From the NCBI GenBank assembly GCA_013815385.1, contig JACDGL010000003.1, positions 1-64,000 of the forward strand: a stretch of 64,000 bases of DNA, read 5' to 3'. Both the position numbers and the translations under genes were made by a program. The notes beneath the pieces were generated by a model. The model was not told the origin of the DNA. It searched no databases and saw nothing but the letters and a program-made list of their open reading frames with translations. This stretch comes from Taibaiella sp. (GTDB lineage Bacteria > Bacteroidota > Bacteroidia > Chitinophagales > Chitinophagaceae). This document shows positions 17,969-28,326 of this stretch, one piece after another. Every line of letters starts with the position of its first letter. Within the stretch, counting starts at the first letter, position 1.

Positions 17969-19326
17969 GCTTTATCTTCCAGTATATTTTTTATAGGTTC
18001 TACCAGCTTATCAATATTACCGGCGCCTGCAGTTATAAATAGCGATAAAGGCGTTTCTTTTACATAGTCGAGCAATGCTTCTTTTGACAGGATGCGATGG
18101 TGTTTATTTTCCATCTTGTCCGTGATCGTTTTGGAAGTAACCCCTTCCATTGGCAATTCCCGTGCGGGATATATATCCAGCAGCAATACTTCATCTGCCA
18201 TATCCAGGCTTTCTGCAAAACCGTCTGCGAGATCGCGCGTACGGCTGAACAGGTGCGGTTGAAAAGCAATCACGCATCTGCGTGCAGGGAACAAGTGCTT
18301 AGCACTGCTGATCAATGCGGCTAATTCCGCAGGATGGTGCGCATAATCGTCTATATATACTACATCTCCGGTCTTATATACATATTCAAACCTGCGCTTA
18401 ACCCCTCTGAAACCCGGCAGTTCATTTTTTATCTTTTCATCATCTGCACCTGCTATATAACAAGCACATATTGCAGCTATTGAATTCTCTACATTATGCA
18501 ACCCGCCAATGGAAAGATGCAAGCCATATATGTTCCAATCTTTACTACTCAGATCATATGTATAACCGCCATCTTTTTCCTTTATGTTGCTTGCGTATAC
18601 ATCTGCTTCCGCATTATCAAGGCTGTAGGTAATAATATATGCACCCTTCAGTTCATCTACTCTTTGCAAACCATGCTTTACGATCAGCGTGCCGTTAGGT
18701 TTTATATTTTGCGTGTACTGGATAAAAGCATTTTCCATTTCCAGCGCTGTACCATATATATCCAGGTGGTCAGGGTCCATTGATGTCAATACAGCTATAT
18801 CCGGGTGCAACTTCAGGAAACTACGGTCATATTCATCTGCTTCTATTACAGCTACATCATGGTTACTGTGCCAGTAATTGCGGCCATAGTTAACAGATAT
18901 ACCACCAAGAAAAGCATTGCAGCCAAAACCGGTTTCACGTAGCAGATAAGCTATCATTGTAGATATTGTGGTCTTGCCATGGGTACCGGCTACCGTTAAC
19001 GCATGTAAGGATGTAGTTATCCACTCCAGCACATCGCTCCTTTTATAAACAGGATAATTATTATCCTGGTACCAGTTTAATTCTGAATGATCTTTTGGTA
19101 TAGCAGGTGTATAAACTACCAGCTCTGTTTCTTTATCCAGCAACGCAACCTCGTCTGTATAGTGTATATTCATTCCCTCCTCTTCAAGAAGACCGGTCAA
19201 TTCTGTTTCCGTTTTGTCATAGCCTGAAACAATAGCACCGTTCTCACGGAAGAAGCGTGCAAGTGCACTCATCCCGATACCACCGATACCAATAAAATAA
19301 ACCCGTTTCAGTTGCTTTACATTCAT
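17965..19326 (-). CDS. murC: UDP-N-acetylmuramate--L-alanine ligase
   Basis: Cytoplasmic Mur ligase adding L-alanine to UDP-N-acetylmuramic acid, the first amino acid of the stem peptide. The 453-residue protein has the N-terminal UDP-binding Rossmann motif GIGGIGMSALA (13-23), the ATP P-loop GTHGKTT (114-120) and DPDHLDIYG. The C-terminal domain begins at RRFEYVYKTGDVVYIDDYAHHP. Overlaps of 1 bp with murG and 4 bp with ftsQ indicate translational coupling inside the cluster. Confidence 0.97.
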   Translation of the reverse strand: MNVKQLKRVYFIGIGGIGMSALARFFRENGAIVSGYDKTETELTGLLEEEGMNIHYTDEVALLDKETELVVYTPAIPKDHSELNWYQDNNYPVYKRSDVLEWITTSLHALTVAGTHGKTTISTMIAYLLRETGFGCNAFLGGISVNYGRNYWHSNHDVAVIEADEYDRSFLKLHPDIAVLTSMDPDHLDIYGTALEMENAFIQYTQNIKPNGTLIVKHGLQRVDELKGAYIITYSLDNAEADVYASNIKEKDGGYTYDLSSKDWNIYGLHLSIGGLHNVENSIAAICACYIAGADDEKIKNELPGFRGVKRRFEYVYKTGDVVYIDDYAHHPAELAALISSAKHLFPARRCVIAFQPHLFSRTRDLADGFAESLDMADEVLLLDIYPARELPMEGVTSKTITDKMENKHHRILSKEALLDYVKETPLSLFITAGAGNIDKLVEPIKNILEDKA

Positions 19327-20435
19327 TATTGCTTATTCTCTTTTGCTATTTCTATTACTTTCGCCGCTATTCGTTCATCAGCATCTTTTATTGCCAGCAG
19401 GTTCAGGTTCCTTGTCATTAACTCCTGCATGGCATTATCCCCCAGCAGCTGCTTTAATTTATTAAACAGCTCCTGCTTCACATCGCTGTCCCTAACCATC
19501 ATGGCAGCGTTGTGTGTTACCAGAGCCATAGCATTCCTTGTCTGATGATCTTCTGCAGCGTGTGGATAGGGTACAAATATTACCGGCTTTGCAGCGATAC
19601 ATATCTCTGCTATTGCCAAAGCACCCGCACGACTTATGATCACATCCGCAGCAGCATACGCATATTCCATCTCGCGAATGAATTCAAATACTTTTACCTG
19701 CCCTTCATACGCGGATGCTGTTTGCTTTGCCTGCTCGTAATAAGGTTTACCTGTTTGCCATACTATCTGCACGCCAAGCGCCGCTATTGCAGATAGGTTT
19801 TCTTCAATAGCTTTATTAATGGATAGCGCGCCGAGACTGCCACCTATAATTAATACCGTCGTTTTAGCTTCGTGCATCCCCAGCCATGCCTGCCCTTCGC
19901 TACGGCTTATTGATGCATCACTTATATTTTGACGAACGGGGTTGCCTGTAATTGTTATTTTATTGGCTGGAAAGAAGCGATCCATTGCATCGTAGGCCAC
20001 ACATATTGCATTAGCTCTTTTGGCTAATATCTTATTGCTCTTGCCTGCGTATGAATTCTGCTCCTGTATCAATGTTGGAATATGCCTCCCCTGCGCTGCA
20101 TTCAGCACAGGGAAACTTGCATACCCACCAACGCCCACTACCGCATCGGGTTTAAAATTTTGCAGCACGCTTTTAGCCTGCATATAACTCTTTATTAATT
20201 TAAATGGCAAAGACAAATTCTTCAGTGCATTGCTCCTGTTAAGGCCTGCTATATCAAGGCCTACTATTTCAAATCCTGCCTGTGGTACCTTTTCCATTTC
20301 CATCTTCCCCCTGGCACCAACAAAAAGCAATTGCGTACCTGGCTGCATACGTTGTAGTGCATGCCCAATAGCCACCGCCGGGAAAATATGCCCGCCGGTA
20401 CCACCACCTGCTATCAAGACGCGTAGATCACTCAT
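19326..20435 (-). CDS. murG: UDP-N-acetylglucosamine--lipid I GlcNAc transferase
   Basis: Peripheral inner-membrane GT28 glycosyltransferase that converts lipid I to lipid II, the last cytoplasmic step of peptidoglycan precursor synthesis. The 369-residue protein has the glycine-rich N-terminal loop GGGTGGHIFPA (10-20) and the mid-protein VGVGGYASFPV loop. The C-domain donor site shows GGSLGALSIN and the ISRAGALAIAEI helix. Length is standard. It sits 2 bp after ftsW and overlaps murC by 1 bp. Confidence 0.97.
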   Translation of the reverse strand: MSDLRVLIAGGGTGGHIFPAVAIGHALQRMQPGTQLLFVGARGKMEMEKVPQAGFEIVGLDIAGLNRSNALKNLSLPFKLIKSYMQAKSVLQNFKPDAVVGVGGYASFPVLNAAQGRHIPTLIQEQNSYAGKSNKILAKRANAICVAYDAMDRFFPANKITITGNPVRQNISDASISRSEGQAWLGMHEAKTTVLIIGGSLGALSINKAIEENLSAIAALGVQIVWQTGKPYYEQAKQTASAYEGQVKVFEFIREMEYAYAAADVIISRAGALAIAEICIAAKPVIFVPYPHAAEDHQTRNAMALVTHNAAMMVRDSDVKQELFNKLKQLLGDNAMQELMTRNLNLLAIKDADERIAAKVIEIAKENKQ

Positions 20436-20437
20436 TG

Positions 20438-21721
20438 CTATATTGTTGCTATTCGTTGTTTTTTATTATTAGTATTCACTTGTGTTTCGTTCCTGTCTTC
20501 TTCCTCATCCTCTATTTCACCTTCTGCTTCTACATAAAGCTTGCTTCCTTTCATTTCATTCTTCGCAGCCTTCTTCTTGCCCTCCATTTCATCTACATAC
20601 TTACTTACACTCAGCACTATCCCTATTGCTATGCTGGTAAACCATATAGATGAACCACCCATGCTTACCATGGGCAGGGTAAGGCCTGTAACAGGTACCA
20701 GATGTACATTCACCGCCATATTCAGCATTGCCTGGAATACAAGGGTAATGCTTAACCCCACAGCCAGGAACGCGCCGAATGCATACGGGCATCTTTTGAA
20801 AATGAGAATACTGCGCCATAGGAACAGCAGATATAATAGTATGATCACCGCTCCACCTATCAGGCCGTATTCTTCAATTATTATGGAGTAGATAAAATCA
20901 GAATACGGATGTGGCAGAAAATTGCGCTGCAGGCTATTGCCTGGACCCCGGCCTGTAAGGCCACCATTTGCTATGGCTATCTTAGCCTGCTGCACCTGGT
21001 ACACGTCTGGTTTCTTGACGCCATTTGCATCCTTATTTTTTCCTGAGAAATCTTCTATACGTTGCTGCCATGTACTGGCCCGGCCAAAATGGAATGCCTT
21101 TGATAAGCCAAACAATGCAGCGATACCTATAAGGCCTGCAACAGCCAAAAGCATGATGTGCTTTACCTTCACCCTGCCTATAAAGAACAATATGCAGCAC
21201 GTGAACCCGAGCATCAGCGCAGTAGAAAGGTTGGCAGGTGCTATTAGCGCGCAGGTAACAAATACGGGAACAAGTACCGGGAAAAAGCCTTTTCTCAGAT
21301 CTTTGATATTCGTTTGCTTGATGCTGAGCATGCGCGCCAGGAACATGAACAATGCCAGCTTGGCAAGATCAGATGTCTGGAAGGTAAGGTTGATAAGTGG
21401 CAGGCGTATCCAGCGCGAGCCCTCATTAAGCTTAGTACCGAAGAATAAAGTATACACCAGCAATGGAATGCTCATCAGGTATAGCACTACTGCCACGCGG
21501 GCAAACTTGGTATAGTTTATTTTATGTACCCAGTATATGATAAGAAGCCCTAGTACCAGCACCATTAATTGCTTAATAAGATAGTAGCTGCCATTCTTAT
21601 CCATGCGGTAAGCCAATGACCCGGTAGAACTGTACACAGCTAGCAGGCTTATGAATGATAGTACTATTACTACCGCCCATATTACCTGGTCTCCCTGTGT
21701 TCGTTTCAGTAACTGTTTCAT
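20438..21721 (-). CDS. ftsW: SEDS-family peptidoglycan glycosyltransferase FtsW
   Basis: Polytopic SEDS protein that polymerises lipid II at the division site together with the transpeptidase FtsI. The 427-residue sequence has about ten membrane helices starting at residue 14. It shows the family marks YLIKQLMVLVLGL, LNEGSRWI and QQAKIAIANGGLTGRG, and the late LPMVSMGGSS loop. The cytoplasmic C-terminal tail of about 60 residues is highly charged (GEIEDEEEDRNE). Presence of ftsI in the same cluster supports FtsW rather than RodA. It lies between murD and murG with gaps of 12 and 2 bp. Confidence 0.95.
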   Translation of the reverse strand: MKQLLKRTQGDQVIWAVVIVLSFISLLAVYSSTGSLAYRMDKNGSYYLIKQLMVLVLGLLIIYWVHKINYTKFARVAVVLYLMSIPLLVYTLFFGTKLNEGSRWIRLPLINLTFQTSDLAKLALFMFLARMLSIKQTNIKDLRKGFFPVLVPVFVTCALIAPANLSTALMLGFTCCILFFIGRVKVKHIMLLAVAGLIGIAALFGLSKAFHFGRASTWQQRIEDFSGKNKDANGVKKPDVYQVQQAKIAIANGGLTGRGPGNSLQRNFLPHPYSDFIYSIIIEEYGLIGGAVIILLYLLFLWRSILIFKRCPYAFGAFLAVGLSITLVFQAMLNMAVNVHLVPVTGLTLPMVSMGGSSIWFTSIAIGIVLSVSKYVDEMEGKKKAAKNEMKGSKLYVEAEGEIEDEEEDRNETQVNTNNKKQRIATI

Positions 21722-21733
21722 TAGCCTCCTTAT

Positions 21734-23089
21734 TTATAATGTGTGTACTGCTTCTTTAAATTGGCGTCCCCGGTCTTCATAATTTTTAAAAAGATCAAAG
21801 CTGGCACATGCAGGTGATAGTAAAACCGTATCACCTTTGTCTGCAAGCTCATATGCCTTCTTTACTGCTTCATCAGCGCTATGTGTGTCATATATTTCTG
21901 TCACTACATTTTCGAATGCGGCATGTATGGGCGTATTATCTAGGCCCAGGCATACTATGGCTTTTACTTTTTCTGAAATCAGCTCTTTTATTTCATTATA
22001 GTCATTCCCCTTATCCTGGCCACCAAGGATCAGTATAGTTGGCTGCTTCATACTTTCCAGTGCATACCACACAGAATTTACATTGGTTGCTTTGCTGTCA
22101 TTAATAAATGCTACACCGCGTACTGTTGCCACATACTCCATACGGTGTTCCAGTCCTTCAAAAGAGGTAAAGCTTTCTCGGATCTTTTCCTTCCTTATAT
22201 CTGCTACCCGTGCTGATATGCCTGCTGCCATGCTGTTGTATTGATTGTGCTTCCCCTTTATTGCCAGGTCGTGTATTGACATGTCCCATCCTTCGCCGCC
22301 GTAGTTGATGTTCATCTGATCGCCACTTATAAAGCCACCCTCGTCTAGTCTTTGTTGCTCGTTCATCGTGAAATAAATTGTATGTGCGTGAATGGAATGA
22401 CTTGATATATAGTTAATTATTGCCTCGTCGTCTTTATTAATGATCAGCGTATCGTTTGCCTTCTGGTTTTCTGTGATGCGGAATTTGGAAGCCACATAAT
22501 CCTCAAACCTGTAATTGTATCTATCCAGGTGGTCGGGGGTAATATTCAGTATCACCGCTATATCCGGACAGAAATATTTAATATCATCCAATTGAAAACT
22601 ACTTACCTCCATCACATACCATTCACATGGGCGCTCCGCTATCTGCCGTGCGAAACTGTACCCTATATTGCCAACCATCGCCACATCGTACCCTGCCTGC
22701 TGTAGTACATGGTAAGTGAGTTTGGTAGTGGTGCTTTTTCCATTGCTGCCGGTTATGGCTATTATCCGGCCATCGCCTTTGTAGCGGTACCCAAATTCGA
22801 TCTCACTGCAAACCTCTACACCTGCCTTACGTACCTGCTTTACTATCTCTACCTTGTCACTGATACCTGGGCTTTTTACAATACAGGTAGCTGTTAATAT
22901 TTTTTCTATTGTATGGCCTTCTTCAAACGGGATCCCTGCGTTATTTAATTCACTTCTGTATTCTTCTTTTAATTTTCCCCCATCACTTACAAAAACGTCC
23001 CATCCCTGCTGCTTGCCAAGCAGGGCTGCCCCTACGCCGCTTTCGCCGGCGCCCAGTATCACTAATCGTTTTTGCGTTGCTTCCTGCAC
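21734..23089 (-). CDS. murD: UDP-N-acetylmuramoyl-L-alanine--D-glutamate ligase
   Basis: Cytoplasmic Mur ligase that adds D-glutamate to UDP-MurNAc-L-Ala. The 451-residue protein has an N-terminal Rossmann domain (LVILGAGESGVGAALL, 9-24), the ATP P-loop GSNGKST (114-120) and NITPDHLDRY in the central domain. FINDSKATNVNS follows at the start of the C-terminal ligase domain. Length and order match E. coli MurD (438). The start overlaps the mraY stop by 1 bp. Confidence 0.97.
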   Translation of the reverse strand: MQEATQKRLVILGAGESGVGAALLGKQQGWDVFVSDGGKLKEEYRSELNNAGIPFEEGHTIEKILTATCIVKSPGISDKVEIVKQVRKAGVEVCSEIEFGYRYKGDGRIIAITGSNGKSTTTKLTYHVLQQAGYDVAMVGNIGYSFARQIAERPCEWYVMEVSSFQLDDIKYFCPDIAVILNITPDHLDRYNYRFEDYVASKFRITENQKANDTLIINKDDEAIINYISSHSIHAHTIYFTMNEQQRLDEGGFISGDQMNINYGGEGWDMSIHDLAIKGKHNQYNSMAAGISARVADIRKEKIRESFTSFEGLEHRMEYVATVRGVAFINDSKATNVNSVWYALESMKQPTILILGGQDKGNDYNEIKELISEKVKAIVCLGLDNTPIHAAFENVVTEIYDTHSADEAVKKAYELADKGDTVLLSPACASFDLFKNYEDRGRQFKEAVHTL

Positions 23090-24360
23090 TACCTCATTTT
23101 TAATGTTACGATGCTCAGCAGAGCTAATATTATTCCTATGATCCAGATACGTGTTACGATCTTTGATTCATGATATCCTTGTTTCTGGTAATGGTGATGC
23201 AATGGCGCCATAAGAAAAACGCGTTTCCCTTCCCCATATATGCGTTTTGTTCTTTTGAAGTAGGATACCTGTATGATAACCGATACGTTCTCTATAAGGA
23301 ATACGCCGCATATTATTGGCACCATCAGCTCTTTGCGCACTATGATTGCGAGGGATGCTATAATACCACCCAGCGCAAGGCTGCCGGTATCGCCCATAAA
23401 AACCTGCGCGGGGTAAGCATTGTACCACAGGAAGCCAACACATGCACCAATGAATGCGCCAATAAAAATGGAGAGTTCAGCAAGGTTGGGAATGTTCATT
23501 ATATTCAGGTAGTCGGCAAATATGTAGTTACCTGATACATAGGCAAATACACCAAGACAGATACCTGCTATGGCAGATGTACCCGTAGCCAGCCCGTCTA
23601 TCCCATCTGTAATATTGGCGCCGTTAGATACCGCAACGATAATGAAGATGACGAACAGAATATAAATGATAGGGGTAACCACATTTGCCAGCCTGTCACC
23701 AAACATAGCGCCTATTGCCCCATAGCTCAGCTCATGGCTCTTTATGAAAGGAATAGTTGTGGTGGCACTTTTGATGCGTACAAATCTGTGCACATTGCAA
23801 TTCTCATCCTTACGGGTGAAAACGCCTGACACTACTTTCTCTGTAACATTATATACCGGCGGGCGATTATTTACTATTTCCCTGGTTACCACCACATTCT
23901 GATTGTAATACATGGTAACGCCGATTATGATCCCTAAGCCTACTTGCCCCAATATTTTAAAACGTCCCGCCAGCCCTTCTTTATTCTTCTTAAATACTTT
24001 TATATAGTCATCAAGGAAGCCCACAATACCTAACCAAATAGTAGATACAAGCATCAGCACTATATATACATTCATAACCCTTGCAAACAATAATGTAGGG
24101 ATGAGTATGGCCGCTATAATGATAAGGCCGCCCATAGTAGGTGTGCCTCTCTTTTGGCTTTCGCCCTGCAGGCCCAGTTCGCGTATTGTTTCCCCTATCT
24201 GTTTGCGCTGCAGATACAGTATCATCCGCTTACCCAGTAGTGCAGATATCACCAACGATAGGATAATAGCCATTGACGTGCGGAAGGTGATGTAATAAAA
24301 CACCCCAGCGCCCAGTAGCTTAAAATGATCTCGCAGATATGTGAACAAGTAGTATAGCAT
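23089..24360 (-). CDS. mraY: Phospho-N-acetylmuramoyl-pentapeptide transferase
   Basis: Integral membrane enzyme that transfers phospho-MurNAc-pentapeptide to undecaprenyl phosphate, giving lipid I. It shows the DD motif in [17 protein letters not shown] (residues 114-130), the catalytic [13 protein letters not shown] (246-258) and the late HHH motif in [10 protein letters not shown]. At 423 residues it is about 60 longer than E. coli MraY (360). The extra sequence lies at about 160-235, between the DD motif and the TDG motif. It is 12 bp after murE and overlaps murD by 1 bp. Confidence 0.97.
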   Translation of the reverse strand: MLYYLFTYLRDHFKLLGAGVFYYITFRTSMAIILSLVISALLGKRMILYLQRKQIGETIRELGLQGESQKRGTPTMGGLIIIAAILIPTLLFARVMNVYIVLMLVSTIWLGIVGFLDDYIKVFKKNKEGLAGRFKILGQVGLGIIIGVTMYYNQNVVVTREIVNNRPPVYNVTEKVVSGVFTRKDENCNVHRFVRIKSATTTIPFIKSHELSYGAIGAMFGDRLANVVTPIIYILFVIFIIVAVSNGANITDGIDGLATGTSAIAGICLGVFAYVSGNYIFADYLNIMNIPNLAELSIFIGAFIGACVGFLWYNAYPAQVFMGDTGSLALGGIIASLAIIVRKELMVPIICGVFLIENVSVIIQVSYFKRTKRIYGEGKRVFLMAPLHHHYQKQGYHESKIVTRIWIIGIILALLSIVTLKMR

Positions 24361-24372
24361 ATACGCCCTGCG

Positions 24373-25839
24373 TTATTTATTTAGTGTTTTAAATGCCTCG
24401 GCCAATATTTCCCTGTCGTCAAAATGATGCTTTACTCCTTTTATTTCCTGGTAGGTTTCATGGCCCTTGCCTGCCACCAGTATTATATCATCCTGCTGCG
24501 CTAAAGCACAGGCAGTCTTTATTGCTTCTCTTCTGTCAGTAATACGCAAGGCCTTTCTTTTCTGGGTCAGATTCAGCCCCGCCTCCATCTCATTCAGTAT
24601 CTCTTCAGGGTCTTCGCTTCTGGGATTATCAGATGTCAATATAGCTTTGTCGCTATGTTCGCTCGCTACCTGCGCCATTATCGGGCGTTTGGTTTTGTCA
24701 CGGTCTCCGCCGCATCCTACCACACTTATTATCTGCTGGCCGTTTGTGCGCAGTTGGTTGATAGTAGCCAGTACATTTAGCAGTGCATCAGGCGTGTGCG
24801 CATAATCTACTATACCCAGCACCTTGTCATTAGGCGACATGTAGGTTTCAAATCTGCCGGGCGCGCCATGCAGGTTGCTTAATACGGAGAGCACCTGCAT
24901 CTTATCTTCACCGAGCAAGGTTGCCACACCATACACAGCCAACAGGTTATAGGCATTAAACGTGCCTATCATCCGGAAGTGTGCTTCATGGTTATCCACA
25001 TTCATTACCAGGCCGGTAAGATTGTTTTCAAGCACTTTGCCCTTAATGGTAGCCGGTACTTTAAGGCTATACGTCTTTTTATCTGCCCTGGTATTCTGCA
25101 GCATTACCATCCCACGCTTATCATCCGCATTGGTCAATGCAAATGTGTTAGCAGATAGTGCATCAAAAAATGATTTCTTTACTCTTATATATTCGTCAAA
25201 TGTTTTGTGGTAGTCAAGATGGTCATGGGTGATATTTGTAAAAACACCACCGGCAAAAGATATTCCTTCTATACGTTTCTGGTGTATTGCATGTGAGCTT
25301 ACTTCCATAAATACATGCGTGCAGCCCGCGGCAGCCATTCGTGCCAGAAGGGAATGTACAGATACAGCATCGGGAGTAGTATGTGTTGCTGTTTCCACCT
25401 CCTGGTGTATATGGTTTTGCACAGTGGATATCAGACCACAGGTATAACCCATCCCTTCAAACAATTGGTATAATAGAGTTGCCGTAGTGGTCTTTCCATT
25501 AGTGCCGGTTATGCCTACCACCTTCATTTTTTCAGAGGGATAGTCATAAAAAGCATTGGCTATCTGGCCCACTGCCTTAGCGCTGTCCTTTACCTGTATA
25601 TAGGTTACTGACTCTTTCATTTCAGCAGGCAGCATTTCACATACTATTATTGCTGCGCCTTGCTCTATAGCCTTTGCTATATAGTTATGGCCGTTTGTTG
25701 CACTGCCGCGGACAGCTATAAACACACTACCTTCTTTCGCTATACGCGAATCGATAGTAAGGGCATCTACATTTACAGACATATTGCCCCTCACCTGTAG
25801 GGTAGCAACATCTTTTAATATGTCTTTTAATAGCTGCAT
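24373..25839 (-). CDS. murE: UDP-N-acetylmuramoyl-tripeptide synthetase, meso-DAP type
   Basis: Cytoplasmic Mur ligase adding the third residue of the stem peptide. The ATP P-loop GTNGKTT is at residues 112-118, and the UDP-binding LTIDSR is at 27-32. The C-terminal domain has the DNPR motif at 404-407, which in characterised MurE enzymes binds meso-diaminopimelate rather than lysine, so the peptidoglycan is predicted to be the DAP type. GHETYQEI near the C-terminus is also typical. The 488 residues match the family. It lies 1 bp after ftsI. dapA in this window feeds the same substrate. Confidence 0.97.
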   Translation of the reverse strand: MQLLKDILKDVATLQVRGNMSVNVDALTIDSRIAKEGSVFIAVRGSATNGHNYIAKAIEQGAAIIVCEMLPAEMKESVTYIQVKDSAKAVGQIANAFYDYPSEKMKVVGITGTNGKTTTATLLYQLFEGMGYTCGLISTVQNHIHQEVETATHTTPDAVSVHSLLARMAAAGCTHVFMEVSSHAIHQKRIEGISFAGGVFTNITHDHLDYHKTFDEYIRVKKSFFDALSANTFALTNADDKRGMVMLQNTRADKKTYSLKVPATIKGKVLENNLTGLVMNVDNHEAHFRMIGTFNAYNLLAVYGVATLLGEDKMQVLSVLSNLHGAPGRFETYMSPNDKVLGIVDYAHTPDALLNVLATINQLRTNGQQIISVVGCGGDRDKTKRPIMAQVASEHSDKAILTSDNPRSEDPEEILNEMEAGLNLTQKRKALRITDRREAIKTACALAQQDDIILVAGKGHETYQEIKGVKHHFDDREILAEAFKTLNK

Positions 25840-25840
25840 T

Positions 25841-27940
25841 CTATGTTAGCTGTAGTGTTATGTTTTGGCCTTTTGCTATTTTCTGTCCTGGGGCTACCGA
25901 TTGTGCCTGTACCCTACCCCTGCCCTGTACCTGTACCTGCAATCCCTGATTCTCCAGCAGGTACACGGCATCTTTTAGTCCCAGTCCTTTTACATCAGGC
26001 ATTAGACCCGTGTAAACCGGCCTGGGAAGTATAGATAATTTCTTAGATGAATCGGTGCTTAACTGTGCTATGGCATTTCTATCCCCGACCGCAATTCCCA
26101 CAGGCTGTAGACCGAGCGAATGGAGGAGTACATTATAATTATTTGTTGAGGCCCTGCTGGCGAGCATATTATTTCTGTTCAGCTTTGCAAAGCTATCCAG
26201 CGGGCCATCCCAGGAACCCATGCTATAAGCAAACACTTTATCCGCTATCATACGGAACACAGGTGCTGCTATAGTACCGCCGTAGTATACGCCTGAATGT
26301 GGTTTGGTCCGTATCACTACAGCTATAGTATATTTTGGTTTTTCAGCAGGAAAGTATCCTACAAATGAACCCTGGTACACACCATCTGTATACTTTATTC
26401 CTTTATCGGCAACCTGCGCCGTGCCGGTCTTTCCCGCCATGGTATAGTAGGGCGATTCTATGCTCTTTGCTGTACCTTCTGTAACTACTGCACGCATGCA
26501 TTCTTTCAACTGGGCTACAACCGACGAATCGCCTACTTTTTCTATCAGTACAGTTGGCTTATATACTTTTACATCTTTGCCATATTCCCTTATAGCGCTT
26601 ATCAGGTATGGCTTCATCATCTTACCGCCATTAGCTATAGAGTTGTACAGCATGCAGGTATGCAACGGTGTTATCAGCACTTCATATCCGGTAGCCATCC
26701 AGGGCAGTGTAGTTGCGCTCCAGCTTTTACTTTCCGGGCTTTTCACCAGTGGCCTGCGCTCACCTGCCAGATCTATTCCCGTTTTCAGGTTCAGGTGCAG
26801 CGCCTTCAGGTGTTCTATATATTTTTCAGGTTGTTTATAGTAATAGGTATTTGCCAGCTTAGCCATCGATACGTTAGAGGAATGTGCAAAGGCTGTCTTA
26901 ATAGGAATAACACCAAGCCCAAGGTGGGAGTCTTTCATTACCCTGTTTCCAAATCGTATAGCTCCACCCTCTGCATTTACCATATCGTTTATGGTCACGT
27001 ATTTATCGTTCAGCAATGATAATAGTGTTGCCAGCTTAAAGGTGGATCCAGGCTCTGTTGGCAGCATTGCATAATTAAAATCTTCCCAGTAGCTGCCATC
27101 CTTTTGCCTGCCCAGATTCACAAGCGCACGTATCTTACCTGTTTGCACTTCCATAACCACACAGGTACCATTCAGGCATTCATATTGCTGTAGTACACTC
27201 ATCATGGCATGCTCTGCCACATCCTGCATGCTTATATCCAGTGTGGTTACTATATCCTTCCCATCCTGTGCATCTATCTGCGAGCCATCCAGCGGTACCC
27301 ATACACCTCCCGTTTCTTTCTGCACCACACAGCTTCCGCTTTCACCGGTAAGTACACTATCGTATGTGGCTTCCAGTCCTATTGCCTGGCTGTTCTCGCG
27401 CCATAACCCTATAGTACGGTATGCGAGCATGCCATAAGGATTGATGCGTTTAACCTTAGGGTCTTCTATGAAGCCTCCATATGCCTGGCCTTTATTAAAT
27501 ATCGGGAATGAGCGCAGCGCTTCATATTCATAATAGGGAAGGTTGCGGCGTAACTGGTAGTACCTGTCTTTATTATTATAAGCGGTCAGCAATACCTGCC
27601 TGTATTGCTGCGGGGTGGCATCTTTAAATAAATGCGAAAGACAACCCGATAACGAATCCACGTTGTTATTAAACAGCTTGGGGCTTATTACCGAGAAATC
27701 GATGTGCACATCAAACTGGGGGATAGATGAACAAAGCAACAGTCCGTCTTCTGTATAGATGTTACCCCTCTCAGCATCCAGGGTGGTGGTATCGGTATGC
27801 ATCTCTTTGGCTAGCCTCCTTAGCCGGGGCCCTTCTTTTACCTGTATGGTCGCTGCCTTTATCAGGATGGCTGCGCCTAGCAGGCAAATGCCGGTGAATG
27901 CCACATACACTCTAAACCTTATATCTTTCTTTATATCCAA
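25841..27940 (-). CDS. ftsI: Division transpeptidase FtsI (PBP3) with PASTA domain
   Basis: Class B penicillin-binding protein that cross-links septal peptidoglycan with FtsW. The 699-residue protein has a short cytoplasmic start and one transmembrane helix (about 11-30). The pedestal/dimerisation domain contains ERGNIYTEDG (57-66). The transpeptidase domain has STFK with nucleophile Ser299, SSN at 354-356 and KTG at 504-506. A C-terminal PASTA domain (about 642-699, MPDVKGLGLKDAVYLLENQG) is present, which E. coli FtsI lacks but many Bacteroidota and SpoVD-type proteins have. It lies between the ftsL-like gene and murE. All catalytic motifs are intact. Confidence 0.96.
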   Translation of the reverse strand: MDIKKDIRFRVYVAFTGICLLGAAILIKAATIQVKEGPRLRRLAKEMHTDTTTLDAERGNIYTEDGLLLCSSIPQFDVHIDFSVISPKLFNNNVDSLSGCLSHLFKDATPQQYRQVLLTAYNNKDRYYQLRRNLPYYEYEALRSFPIFNKGQAYGGFIEDPKVKRINPYGMLAYRTIGLWRENSQAIGLEATYDSVLTGESGSCVVQKETGGVWVPLDGSQIDAQDGKDIVTTLDISMQDVAEHAMMSVLQQYECLNGTCVVMEVQTGKIRALVNLGRQKDGSYWEDFNYAMLPTEPGSTFKLATLLSLLNDKYVTINDMVNAEGGAIRFGNRVMKDSHLGLGVIPIKTAFAHSSNVSMAKLANTYYYKQPEKYIEHLKALHLNLKTGIDLAGERRPLVKSPESKSWSATTLPWMATGYEVLITPLHTCMLYNSIANGGKMMKPYLISAIREYGKDVKVYKPTVLIEKVGDSSVVAQLKECMRAVVTEGTAKSIESPYYTMAGKTGTAQVADKGIKYTDGVYQGSFVGYFPAEKPKYTIAVVIRTKPHSGVYYGGTIAAPVFRMIADKVFAYSMGSWDGPLDSFAKLNRNNMLASRASTNNYNVLLHSLGLQPVGIAVGDRNAIAQLSTDSSKKLSILPRPVYTGLMPDVKGLGLKDAVYLLENQGLQVQVQGRGRVQAQSVAPGQKIAKGQNITLQLT

Positions 27941-27954
27941 CGCTTACTGTTATT

Positions 27955-28326
27955 CTATCTTGCTACACTATCTGTACCTACTCTATACGCCGGTAATACC
28001 AAAGGCTTCAGCCCTATATTCGCCGCATTCCGTATCACTTGTGTTTCCATCTTCGTGTACATCAGCTGCGATTTGATATCCATATATTTCCAACGCAATT
28101 CTTTCAATGTCTTTTTTTCAGCATTTATCTCGCGCTGCATCTCTATAGCCCTGTGGTTATTAGTGATGTACAGTACACACAGCAGAACAATAAATGCCAG
28201 GAAAGGAATATTATTGACAATAGCTTTATAAGATATCTTATCCACCAGCGCCTTCCAGTCGCTCTTCACTTGTTGGGCAGGGGTCATCACCGCCTGCTCC
28301 TGTGCTATGTCCTTCTTACTGCTCAT
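27955..28326 (-). CDS. ftsL: FtsL-like division protein
   Basis: A 123-residue bitopic protein. The cytoplasmic N-terminus is about 40 residues, followed by one transmembrane segment (about 40-56, IPFLAFIVLLCVLYI). A periplasmic heptad-rich coiled coil (MQREINAEKKTLKELRWKY and onward) and a short tail come last. Sequence identity to proteobacterial FtsL is not evident. Size, topology and position between rsmH and ftsI are diagnostic of FtsL, which bridges FtsQ/FtsB to FtsW/FtsI. It overlaps the rsmH stop by 4 bp and is 14 bp from ftsI. Confidence 0.82.
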   Translation of the reverse strand: MSSKKDIAQEQAVMTPAQQVKSDWKALVDKISYKAIVNNIPFLAFIVLLCVLYITNNHRAIEMQREINAEKKTLKELRWKYMDIKSQLMYTKMETQVIRNAANIGLKPLVLPAYRVGTDSVAR

